Shown here: in pieces, positions 28,857 through 36,531 of the stretch
How positions within the stretch are numbered: the first letter of the stretch is position 1
How the letters are laid out: each line of letters opens with the position of its first letter
Assembly: GCF_000971115.1 (NCBI RefSeq)
Contig: NZ_BBLV01000012.1
Location: forward strand, 21,647 to 85,646
Length of the DNA stretch: 64,000 nucleotides
DNA from: Demequina gelatinilytica
Lineage (GTDB): Bacteria > Actinomycetota > Actinomycetes > Actinomycetales > Demequinaceae
Reading direction: 5' to 3'
Made by a program: the position numbers and the translations under genes
Notes under the pieces: model-generated
What the model was told of the DNA's origin: nothing
The model's input: the letters and a program-made list of their open reading frames with translations, nothing else
Database searches by the model: none

Positions 28857-28909
28857 CTACCACTGTGATGCCGGGACCCTCAGGATCCGACGATCACCGA
28901 CCACTTCGG
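28857..28909 (-). repeat. 53-bp intergenic repeat, copy D
   Basis: Read on the minus strand it begins CCGAAGTGGT and ends ACAGTGGTAG, with GTCG at positions 19-22 and the internal stem GGATC/GGTCC in the same columns as in copy C. It lies 20 nt after the pepN-2 stop. Confidence 0.75.
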
Positions 28910-28928
28910 GGGAGACGCGGGTGGAGGA

Positions 28929-31529
28929 TCAGCCCTCGAAGGCCAGGTCCGCCGCCTGGGCCTTGAGCGCACGCCGCACGCCGTCCGAGCCCTCGCGCAC
29001 CAGGCGCTTGAGCGCATCGTGCGCGTCGGCGTTGGCCTCGAGCCATGCGAACGCCTTGTCCTGCAGGTCGGGCACGCGCCCCGCGAGCAGGGTCGGGTAC
29101 AGGCCCTCGATGAGGTTCGCCGCGATCTCGTTGGTCTTGGTGCCGTAGATCCGGCGCAGCGCGTCGAAGTACTCGTCCACGTACGGCACCAGCAGACCGA
29201 GGTCGTGAGCGTGGTTGAAGCCCGCGATGGTCTCGTACTGCAGCGCGTTCGGGAGGTCCTTCTCCGCGTTGATGAGCGCGTCGAACGCCGCACGCTTCGC
29301 GGCCTCCGTCGCGACCGAGGCGCGGGCATGCGCGGCACGGCGCTGGCCCGAGGCGGTCGCGTCCTTGGTGAGCTGGACCTCGATCGCGACGTCGCCCGCA
29401 CGGCCGCCGGCGGCCAGCGAGATCAGCAGGTCCCACGTGAGGTCCGCGTCGATCGCGAGGCCGTCGATCTGGATCTTGCCGTCGATGAGCGCCTGGACGG
29501 TGTCGAACATCGAGTCGACGCTCGCGAGCGAGGCGAAGGCCTTGACGAGCTGCAGCTGGCTGTCCGAGCCGGGAGCCGCGGCCACCATGAGCCGCCAGAT
29601 CTCGCGCGCGGCGGCCTGCTGCACCTCCTCGGTGCGCGTCGGGTGGACGTACAGCGCGATGGTGGTCTGGAGCTGGCGGAGCATCACCAGCACCGTGGTG
29701 GACTCGGTCTCCTCGCCGATGTTCTTCAGCACCAGGTCGACGTACTGGCGCGCGGGCATCTCGGCGTCGCGCGTCATGTCCCAGGCGGCCGCGAGCACCA
29801 TGGAGCGGGCGAGCGGATCCGTGAACTTGGACACGTGCTCGACCGCGGTTGCGAGCGAGGCCTCGTCGAGACGGACCTTGGCGTACGCGAGGTCGCCGTC
29901 GTTGACCAGCACGAGCGCGGGACGGGCCTTGCCCACGAGCGCCGGGATCTCCGTCAGCTCGCCGTCCACGTCGACCTCGACCGACCAGGTCTGGGCGAGG
30001 ACGTCGTCGCCCTCGTCGTCGACCGCCAGGTCGTAGCCGCCGATGCGGAGACGGTGCGGGCGCTGGGTCGGCCACTCGGCGGGCACCTCCTGGGCGACCG
30101 CGAAGGACGTCATGACCCCCGCATCGTCCGTCTCGATGACGGGACGCAGCGTGGTGACGCCGGCCTTCTGGAGCCACACGTCGGACCAGCCGGACAGGTC
30201 GCGGCCGGACGCCTTCTCGAGCTCGACCAGCAGGTCGTTCAGCGTCGCGTTGGAGTGGTGGTGCTTGCGCATGTACTCGGCGACGCCCGCGAAGAACTCG
30301 TCCTGGCCCACCCACGCGACCAGCTGGCGCAGCACGGAGGCGCCCTTCGCGTAGGTGATGCCGTCGAAGTTGACCTCGACGTCCTCGAGGTCCTTGATGT
30401 CGGCCATGATCGGGTGCGTCGACGGCAGCTGGTCCTGGCGGTACGCCCAGGACTTCTCGAGCGCGTTGAAGGTCACCCAGGAGTTCTTGTAGCGCGTGAC
30501 CTCGGCGGTCGCGAGCGTCGAGGCGAACTCCGCGAACGACTCGTTGAGCCAGAGGTCGTTCCACCACCTCATGGTGACCAGGTCGCCGAACCACATGTGC
30601 GCGAGCTCGTGCAGCACGGTGACGGTGCGGCGCTCGACGCGGGCCTGAGCGGTCTTGGAACGGAAGACGTAGTCCTCGAGGAACGTGACGCAGCCCGCGT
30701 TCTCCATCGCGCCCGCGTTGAACTCGGGCACGAAGATCTGGTCGTACTTCTCGAAGGGGTAGTCCGTCTCGAACTTCTCCTCGTAGAAGGTGAAGCCCCG
30801 CTGCGTGTCATCGAGGATGACGTCCGCATCGAGGTGCTGCGCGAGCGTCTTGCGGCAGTACACGTTGGCGCTCAGCGTGCCCTTGCGGGACTCCACCGTG
30901 CCCTCGACCTCGTGGTACGGGCCCGCGACGATCGCGGTGACGTAGCAGGGGATGCGCGTGGTGGGGGAGAAGGACCAGCGCGCCTTGGCGTGCTCGGTGC
31001 CGGCGACCGTGATGGTGCCCTGCGCGGCCTCCTTGGCGGACGGCGAGTTGGACAGCACGTGCCAGTGCTCGGGTGCGGTCACCGTGAAGGAGAACGAGGC
31101 CTTGAGGTCGGGCTGCTCGAACACCGCGTACACGCGGCGCGTGTCGGCGACCTCGAACTGCGAGTAGAGGTAGACCTCGCCGTCCTCCGGGTCGACGAAG
31201 CGGTGGAGGCCCTCGCCCGTGTTCATGTACGCGCACGTCGCGTCGACCACCAGCTCGTTGTCCGCGGCGAGGCCGGGGAGGGAGATGCGCGAGTCGGCGA
31301 AGTGGGTCGCGGGGTCGAGCTCCACGCCGTTGAGCACGATCCGCTCGACGCTGGGCGCGATGAGGTCGATGAACGTGCTCTCGCCGGGGGTCGCGGTGAA
31401 GCGCACGGTCGAGGTCGAACGGAAGGTGGTGTCCGACGAGGTGAGGTCGAGGTCGACGGTGTAGGTGTCGACGGCGACGATGGCGGCGCGGGCCTCGGCC
31501 TCGGCGCGCGTGAGGTTGGTACCTGGCAT
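28929..31529 (-). CDS. pepN: Aminopeptidase N, copy 2 (M1 zinc peptidase)
   Basis: A 866-aa M1 aminopeptidase, clearly paralogous to the downstream copy: FNAGAMENAGCVTF, His307-Glu308-x2-His311 in HELAHMWFGDLVTMRWWNDLWLNESFAEF with Glu330. ATG 31529 (MPGTNLTRAEAEARAAIVA) is preceded by CAGAAT (complement of 31536-31541) at 6 nt, so it is probably leaderless like copy 1. The frame open to 31988 shadows the divergent GNAT gene. The terminator and 300-bp spacer between the copies suggest separate expression. Confidence 0.93.
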   Translation of the reverse strand: MPGTNLTRAEAEARAAIVAVDTYTVDLDLTSSDTTFRSTSTVRFTATPGESTFIDLIAPSVERIVLNGVELDPATHFADSRISLPGLAADNELVVDATCAYMNTGEGLHRFVDPEDGEVYLYSQFEVADTRRVYAVFEQPDLKASFSFTVTAPEHWHVLSNSPSAKEAAQGTITVAGTEHAKARWSFSPTTRIPCYVTAIVAGPYHEVEGTVESRKGTLSANVYCRKTLAQHLDADVILDDTQRGFTFYEEKFETDYPFEKYDQIFVPEFNAGAMENAGCVTFLEDYVFRSKTAQARVERRTVTVLHELAHMWFGDLVTMRWWNDLWLNESFAEFASTLATAEVTRYKNSWVTFNALEKSWAYRQDQLPSTHPIMADIKDLEDVEVNFDGITYAKGASVLRQLVAWVGQDEFFAGVAEYMRKHHHSNATLNDLLVELEKASGRDLSGWSDVWLQKAGVTTLRPVIETDDAGVMTSFAVAQEVPAEWPTQRPHRLRIGGYDLAVDDEGDDVLAQTWSVEVDVDGELTEIPALVGKARPALVLVNDGDLAYAKVRLDEASLATAVEHVSKFTDPLARSMVLAAAWDMTRDAEMPARQYVDLVLKNIGEETESTTVLVMLRQLQTTIALYVHPTRTEEVQQAAAREIWRLMVAAAPGSDSQLQLVKAFASLASVDSMFDTVQALIDGKIQIDGLAIDADLTWDLLISLAAGGRAGDVAIEVQLTKDATASGQRRAAHARASVATEAAKRAAFDALINAEKDLPNALQYETIAGFNHAHDLGLLVPYVDEYFDALRRIYGTKTNEIAANLIEGLYPTLLAGRVPDLQDKAFAWLEANADAHDALKRLVREGSDGVRRALKAQAADLAFEG

Positions 31530-31616
31530 GGCGCGATTCTGCCACGCGTCGGTCCGGCTCAGCACGGCACGCCGATAGCAGGGGCGACGATGCCCCCTGC
31601 GGGGTAGCGTCGTCGG

Positions 31617-32051
31617 ATGGGCGACTCCTCCGATCGGATCCGGCCCGCGGTCGGCGCGGACGGCGCGGCGCTCGCGGCCTTCGCCTCGGAGCTGGCGCTG
31701 GGCGCGCGCCCGTCCCCGTCCGCGGCCGCGGACGCGCTGTCCGCGTTGCTGGTCCGCGCGGACGCTGCCGTGCTCGTCGCCGAGCGTGCGGGGACGCCGG
31801 TCGGGTACCTCGTGGTGCAGCGCCAGCCGGCGATGTTCGCCGGCGGCGCCGTGGCCGTGATCACGGAGCTGTATGTGGCGTCCGAGCGTCGCGGCGAGGG
31901 GCTCGGACGAGCGCTCGTCGAGGCGGCCGAGGCCGCGGCGAGGCGTTGGGCCGTGGCCTGCATGTGGGTCGCGACGAGCCGCGCTCAAGGGTTCTACGAG
32001 TCCCTGGGGTTCGCGGCCACGGCGACCTTCCTCAAGAAGCCGCTCGGCTGA
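31617..32051 (+). CDS. GNAT-family N-acetyltransferase
   Basis: A 144-aa acetyl-CoA-dependent transferase. VITELYVASERRGEGLGRALVEAAE is motif A with the acetyl-CoA loop RRGEGLGRA; GFYESLGFAATATFLKKPL closes the fold. The acceptor is unknown. ATG 31617 lies 6 nt after TAGCGT (31605-31610), leaderless. Confidence 0.87.
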   Translation: MGDSSDRIRPAVGADGAALAAFASELALGARPSPSAAADALSALLVRADAAVLVAERAGTPVGYLVVQRQPAMFAGGAVAVITELYVASERRGEGLGRALVEAAEAAARRWAVACMWVATSRAQGFYESLGFAATATFLKKPLG

Positions 32052-32052
32052 C

Positions 32053-32089
32053 GCGACGGGGCCCCGCGTGCGACGCGGGGCCCCGTCGC
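32053..32089. terminator. Terminator between the GNAT gene and metQ
   Basis: A perfect 17-bp stem (32053-32069 with 32073-32089) and a 3-nt loop, serving both convergent units. Confidence 0.85.
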
Positions 32090-32096
32090 GGAGGGT

Positions 32097-32942
32097 TCAG
32101 GCGCCCGGGAGGACGTCGCCCGACGGCCAGGTCTCCGTGATGAAGTCCGTGACCTCGTCCGAGTGCAGCAGATCCTCGAGGATCGCGACGCCCTCGTTGG
32201 TGGTGTCCGCGCGCCACACGAGCAGGTTGGCGTTCGGGTTGCCCTCGACGGTCTCGACCAGCAGCGCGTCGTCCGTGTTGAGGCCGGCCTGCAGGATGAA
32301 GTTGCCGTTGACGAACGCGAGGTCGATCGCCGGGTCCTCGATCTGCTGGACGATCACCTCGGGCTGGTTCTCGACGAACACGAAGCCGTGCGGGTTCTGC
32401 TCGTCCGTGAGGTTGATGGCGGAGGACTCGTCCGTGACGCCGTTCAGCAGCCCCGCCGAGTCGAGCAGGCGGAGGCCGCGGAGCTGGTTCGCGACGTCGT
32501 TGGTGATCGCGATGGTGGCGCCGTCAGGGAGGTCCTCGATCGCATCGTGCTGGGTGGAGAACGCCGCGTACGGCTCGATGTGGACGCCCTCGCCGTGCTC
32601 GAACTCGTAGCCCTTGTCCGCGATCTGCGACTCGAGGTACGGCAGGTGCTGGAAGTAGTTCGCGTCGAGCTCTCCCGAGTCGAGCGCCTCGTTGGGCAGC
32701 ACGTAGTCGTCGAACTCGACGATGTCGAGGTCGATGCCTGCCTCGGCGGCGAGGTTCTCGTCGATGAACTCGAGGATCTGGGCGTGGGGGACGGGGCTCG
32801 CCCCGACGGTGACCGTGATGAGGCCGTCGGACGCTGCGGCGTCCGCCTGGTCCGAGGCCGAGTCCGCGCCGCAGCCGGCCAGGCCGAGCGTGGCGATGCC
32901 GGCGACCGCGGCGGTGACGAGGGGGGTGCGCGTGAGACGCAT
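32097..32942 (-). CDS. metQ: Methionine ABC transporter substrate-binding lipoprotein
   Basis: NlpA/MetQ-type receptor of 281 aa. Lipobox LAGC with Cys24. Mature motifs include VTVGASPVPHAQILEFI, LDANYFQHLPYLE, NDVANQLRGLRLL and AFVNGNF, all usual in MetQ. ATG 32942 has AAAGGAG. It is last in metN-metI-metQ, preceded by a Met-rich leader peptide at 34841-34915, which strongly supports methionine as the ligand. Confidence 0.92.
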   Translation of the reverse strand: MRLTRTPLVTAAVAGIATLGLAGCGADSASDQADAAASDGLITVTVGASPVPHAQILEFIDENLAAEAGIDLDIVEFDDYVLPNEALDSGELDANYFQHLPYLESQIADKGYEFEHGEGVHIEPYAAFSTQHDAIEDLPDGATIAITNDVANQLRGLRLLDSAGLLNGVTDESSAINLTDEQNPHGFVFVENQPEVIVQQIEDPAIDLAFVNGNFILQAGLNTDDALLVETVEGNPNANLLVWRADTTNEGVAILEDLLHSDEVTDFITETWPSGDVLPGA

Positions 32943-32986
32943 GGGGGTTCTCCTTTGTTGGGGTGGTTCGTGAGGGACCGGACGGT

Positions 32987-33667
32987 TCAGCGGTGGTCGG
33001 CGCGGCGCGCGAGCGCGTCGCCGAGGGCCTGCACGGCCTGCACCAGCAGGACGAGGACCACGAGGACCGCGATCATCACCTCGGGCTGATAGCGCTGGTA
33101 GCCGTAGTTGTAGGCGAGGCGCCCGAGGCCTCCGCCTCCCACCAGGCCGGCCATCGCGCTGTAGCCGACGATGGTCACCACGGTGGTGGTGACGCCCGCG
33201 ATCAGCGAGGGCAGCGCCTCGGGCAGCAGCACGCGGGTGACGATCTGGCGGCGGGTGGATCCCATCGCGTTCGCGGCGTCGACCTTGCCCGGCGCGACCT
33301 CCCGCAGCGAGGTCTCGACCAGGCGGGCGAAGAAGGGGACCGCCGCGACCGTGAGGGAGACCGAGGCCGCGATCGGGCCGATGGACGTCCCCACCAGCGC
33401 CTTGGTCACGGGGATGAGCGCGAGCATGAGGATCGCGTAGGGGATGGACCGCGTGATGTTGACGATGACGCCCGACAGCACCGCGCTGACCGCGCGGTTC
33501 TCCGCCAGGCCGCCCCGAGCGGTCACCACCATCGCGACGCCCAGCGGCAGCCCGAGCGCGACGGTCGCGATGCTCGCGATCCCGACCATCTGGGCGGTCT
33601 CGAGAGCGGCAGGGCCGAGCGCCTCGGTGATCGCGGGGTTGGCGAGCAGGTTGTCGATCCAGCTCAT
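32987..33667 (-). CDS. metI: Methionine ABC transporter permease
   Basis: Membrane permease of 226 aa with five to six transmembrane segments and the EAA loop (LREVAPGKVDAANAMGSTRRQIVTRVLLPEALPSLIAG). GYSAMAGLVGGGGLG is typical of MetI. ATG 33667 overlaps the metN stop by four bases and AGGAGGT lies just upstream, so it is coupled to metN. Confidence 0.92.
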   Translation of the reverse strand: MSWIDNLLANPAITEALGPAALETAQMVGIASIATVALGLPLGVAMVVTARGGLAENRAVSAVLSGVIVNITRSIPYAILMLALIPVTKALVGTSIGPIAASVSLTVAAVPFFARLVETSLREVAPGKVDAANAMGSTRRQIVTRVLLPEALPSLIAGVTTTVVTIVGYSAMAGLVGGGGLGRLAYNYGYQRYQPEVMIAVLVVLVLLVQAVQALGDALARRADHR

Positions 33668-34656
33668 CGGGTCACCTCCTGGGCCTGGGCGCCGTGCGTG
33701 GTGAGGGCATCGACCAGGCGCGCCGGCGATGTCCCCGGAGGCGCGACGAGCCGGAGACGGTGGAAGGTGACGCCGCCGAGCGTCTCGACGGTGCCCGCGA
33801 CGATGCGCGGCGCGGCACCCAGTTCGCGGGTCGCGGCGTCGAGCGCGGACCCGCGGGTCCCGTGGCCCGGAGCCGAGGTGCCGAGCGCGTCGAGCGCGTC
33901 GACGTCGCCGTCCTCCAGGTCCCCGGGAAGGGCGAGCAGCGATGTGCTGAGCCGGCTCCCGAACGCCGCGACCACGTCCGCGAGCGGGCCGGACTCGACG
34001 ATCGCGCCGGCCTCGAGCAGCGACACCGTGTCGCAGATGCGCTTCACCACGTGCATCTCGTGGGTGATCACGAGCACCGCGAGGCCGAGCCGCTGCTTGA
34101 GCGAGGCGATGAGGTCGAGGATCTCGTCCGTGGTGCGCGGGTCGAGCGCGCTCGTGGGCTCGTCGCACAGGAGCACGTCCGGATCGGTGGCGAGCGCGCG
34201 GGCGATGCCCACGCGCTGCCGCTGGCCGCCGGAGAGCTGCGCGGGATGCGCGCCCGCCGCCTCGGACAGCCCGACCAGCCCGAGCAGCTCGAGGGCACGC
34301 GCCCGGCGCTCGCGCCGGCTGACCCCGGCGATCTCGAGCGGGTAGGCGACGTTGTCGAGCACCGTGCGGGAGTCGAACAGGTTGGCGTGCTGGAAGACCA
34401 CGCCGAGGCGGCGCCGCGCCTTGCGCAGCTCGCCCGCCGGCACCGAGGCCAGGTCGACGCCGTCGATCTCGACCGTGCCGGATGTGGGGCGGTCCAGCAG
34501 GGCGAGGCAGCGCACGAGCGTGGACTTGCCGGCGCCCGACGGGCCGATGACGCCGTGGACGGAGCCGGCGGGCACCTCCAGGCTGACGCCGGCGAGGGCA
34601 TGGATGTCGCGTCCGGCCTGGGAGTAGACCTTGGCGAGGTGGGTGACGGAGATCAA
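33664..34656 (-). CDS. metN: Methionine ABC transporter ATPase
   Basis: ATPase of 330 aa. Walker A GPSGAGKST (38-46), signature LSGGQRQRVGIARAL, Walker B VLLCDEPTSALDP. A C-terminal domain of about 80 residues corresponds to the ligand-sensing NIL/ACT-like domain of MetN. The start is an unusual TTG at 34656, chosen because MISVTHLAKVY matches the family start and CGAAAGG lies upstream. A 259-nt leader with a small ORF precedes it. Confidence 0.92.
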   Translation of the reverse strand: MISVTHLAKVYSQAGRDIHALAGVSLEVPAGSVHGVIGPSGAGKSTLVRCLALLDRPTSGTVEIDGVDLASVPAGELRKARRRLGVVFQHANLFDSRTVLDNVAYPLEIAGVSRRERRARALELLGLVGLSEAAGAHPAQLSGGQRQRVGIARALATDPDVLLCDEPTSALDPRTTDEILDLIASLKQRLGLAVLVITHEMHVVKRICDTVSLLEAGAIVESGPLADVVAAFGSRLSTSLLALPGDLEDGDVDALDALGTSAPGHGTRGSALDAATRELGAAPRIVAGTVETLGGVTFHRLRLVAPPGTSPARLVDALTTHGAQAQEVTR

Positions 34657-34840
34657 CGCGTGCCTTTCGGAGGGGAGATCCCGGGTCGGGATCGAGGGCG
34701 AAGGTGCGCGCAGGCGTCGCCGAGCAGGGCGGCGGCCCGCGGCGGGTGTGAGCGGAGGGGCGTGAGCGGCAGCGACCCCGGCGGGAGGTGCCCGTCAGAG
34801 GAAGGGTGCGGCTATGCGCAGGGGGTTCGGCTCAGGTGCG
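34657..34840 (-). promoter_or_regulatory. metNIQ leader RNA downstream of the Met-rich peptide
   Basis: The 184 nt between the leader-peptide stop and the metN start are GC-rich and fold-prone. GATCCC-gggtc-GGGATC (34677-34693) lies immediately before the metN ribosome binding site and could control its access. Two direct GTGAGCGG repeats (plus strand 34748-34755 and 34762-34769) and GGGC-ggcg-GCCC (34727-34738) are also present. A clean terminator/antiterminator pair could not be drawn by eye. Confidence 0.5.
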
Positions 34841-34915
34841 TCAGCACATTCGCATGCACATGGGCGCCGAGGCAGCGAGGATCGCGCGGGCGGGCATCAT
34901 GAGCATGGTGAACAC
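34841..34915 (-). CDS. Methionine-rich leader peptide of metNIQ
   Basis: A 24-aa small ORF (GTG 34915 to TGA 34841) with Met at residues 1, 4, 6, 7, 19, 21 and 23 and Cys at 20 and 24; it starts MFTMLMM and ends MCMRMC. It sits at the 5' end of a strong promoter: TTGTCC (34951-34946), 17-nt spacer, TAGTTT (34928-34923), then 7 nt to the GTG, so it is translated leaderless. Seven Met codons in 24 directly before a methionine transporter indicate ribosome-mediated sensing of methionyl-tRNA. No computation was possible, but chance is an unlikely explanation. Confidence 0.8.
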   Translation of the reverse strand: MFTMLMMPARAILAASAPMCMRMC

Positions 34916-34922
34916 GGAGGGG

Positions 34923-34951
34923 AAACTACCGTGCCCACCCGGAACGGACAA
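34923..34951 (-). promoter_or_regulatory. metNIQ promoter
   Basis: On the minus strand TTGTCC and TAGTTT are separated by exactly 17 nt, and transcription would begin at the GTG of the leader peptide 7 nt further on. Confidence 0.75.
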
Positions 34952-35005
34952 AATCGACGATGCGATCGCACCCGCCGCGCATGACTTCCGGCGGAGCGCC
35001 GCACC

Positions 35006-36463
35006 TCAAGCCTGCGCGCGCTTGTCCTGGTACATCGCGCGATCCGCGCGACGGAGCAGCGTGTCGAGCGCGAGCGGCTCTCCTGGTCGCGCGACGGCGA
35101 ACCCGACGCTCGCGCCGACGCGGGCCGGGCCGTCGCTCAGCGCGAAGGGCTTGCCGAACGCGGACACGATGCGCGCGGCGGCGGACTCGGCGATCGCCGT
35201 CGTGGCCTCGGTCTCCAGGACGGCGACGAACTCGTCGCCGCCGAGGCGCCCGACCAGGTCCCGACCGCCGGTGCGGCTCAGCGCGGCGAGTCGACGGCCG
35301 ACGGCGGTGAGGAGCTCGTCGCCGGTGACGTGCCCGCGCGAGTCGTTGATCTGCTTGAAACCGTTGAGGTCGACGAACAGCACGACCGCACCCGGTGCCG
35401 TGCCCGCGGCGACGCGTTCTGTGAGCGCCGCGAGGTGCCGCTCGACGGCGCGGCGGTTGGGCAACCCGGTCAGGCCGTCGTGGTCGGCGAGGTACCGCAG
35501 GCGCGCTTCCGCCGCATGGTGCGCGGTGGCGAGCTGGCTCACGCGCACGAGCACGAGCGTGATGACCACGAGGTGCGCGAACGCTCCCGGGAGCCAGTCC
35601 ACGGAATGCCCGGTGACGGACCTCGTCACGGCGATCAGCGGCGTGCTGGTCAGCGCCAGGCCGAGCGCCAGGATCCGCAGGCGCGTGAGGCGCCGCGACC
35701 GCGGCGGGCCGACCGTGAACGCCTCCGGGCCGGCCGGATGCGCGATCGCGGCCCAAGCGGCGGCGTAGCCGAGCGCCCAGCCCGCCCCGGCCCACCACGG
35801 CGGCGCGCCCGTGACGGGATCGCTCGCGACGAGCGTGAGCGTGTTGCTGGTGAGGGCGAGCACGATCGCGAGCACGAAGCCCGCGAGGGCGGGCAGCGCC
35901 GATCGCGGCACCGAGCCGTTGAGCGAGACCCCGATGACGATTCCGGCCGAGGCGCTCAGCAGCGTGGTGATCGCGAAGACGTAGATCCGGTCGCCCGCGG
36001 CGCCGCCGCCCTCGAACGCGGGTGCGAGCAGCGCCAGCCAGAGGGCCGCGGCGCCGGCCACGCCCGCGGTGGCCGCATCGAGCACGCTGCCGACGTCGCG
36101 GCGCACGGACGGCACGATCGCGAGGAACGCGGCGCCGAGCAGCAGCAGGTAGGCCGTCCCGATCAGCAGCTGGCTCTCGGGACGGGGAGCGACGTGCGCG
36201 CCGCCGATGGGGACGGTGACGAGCCAGAGGATGTTGGCCCCGGTCAGCAGCATGAAGCCCGCGAGCAGGAGGCCGTACACGAGCCGCGCGGAGCCGGTGG
36301 TGCCGACCATCCGGACCACCACGATGCCGCCGACGACGAGGCTCAGCGCGGAGATGGTGATGCCTCGTACGAGGCCCGAGCCGGCCAGGTACAGGACGAA
36401 CCCCAGCACGGCGAGCGCGGTCGCGCACGCGGCGACGCGCCGCGTGCTGCTGATGAGGGTCAC
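35006..36463 (-). CDS. Membrane-anchored diguanylate cyclase (GGDEF)
   Basis: A 485-aa protein that should make cyclic di-GMP from GTP. About eight hydrophobic segments (residues 5-290) are followed by a GGDEF domain: YLADHDGLTGLPNRRAVERHL, LFVDLNGFKQINDSRGH, and GRLGGDEF with GGDEF at 408-412. The RxxD inhibitory site expected five residues before GGDEF is not present (GGRD), so product inhibition may be absent. GTG 36463 has GGGAGGGG 5 nt upstream and is preferred over an earlier start at 36580 that overlaps the divergent MFS gene. The membrane sensor type is unassigned. Confidence 0.9.
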   Translation of the reverse strand: MTLISSTRRVAACATALAVLGFVLYLAGSGLVRGITISALSLVVGGIVVVRMVGTTGSARLVYGLLLAGFMLLTGANILWLVTVPIGGAHVAPRPESQLLIGTAYLLLLGAAFLAIVPSVRRDVGSVLDAATAGVAGAAALWLALLAPAFEGGGAAGDRIYVFAITTLLSASAGIVIGVSLNGSVPRSALPALAGFVLAIVLALTSNTLTLVASDPVTGAPPWWAGAGWALGYAAAWAAIAHPAGPEAFTVGPPRSRRLTRLRILALGLALTSTPLIAVTRSVTGHSVDWLPGAFAHLVVITLVLVRVSQLATAHHAAEARLRYLADHDGLTGLPNRRAVERHLAALTERVAAGTAPGAVVLFVDLNGFKQINDSRGHVTGDELLTAVGRRLAALSRTGGRDLVGRLGGDEFVAVLETEATTAIAESAAARIVSAFGKPFALSDGPARVGASVGFAVARPGEPLALDTLLRRADRAMYQDKRAQA

Positions 36464-36531
36464 GCCCCTCCCATCGACCGCTGTGCGCGCGAGTGGAGGG
36501 GTACGTCCTACGGCCGCCCTAGACTCGGCCG

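Noticed and set aside
28666..28909. Insertion-type MITE for the 53-bp repeats
   Set aside because: The ends are direct (AGTGGT...AGTGGT), not terminal inverted repeats, and no target duplications are seen.
28929..31988. 1019-aa form of aminopeptidase N-2
   Set aside because: The extra N-terminus overlaps the divergent GNAT gene and is compositionally a shadow.
34657..34915. SAM riboswitch upstream of metNIQ
   Set aside because: No recognisable SAM-I, SAM-II or SAM-IV core could be aligned by eye; the Met-rich leader peptide explains the region better.
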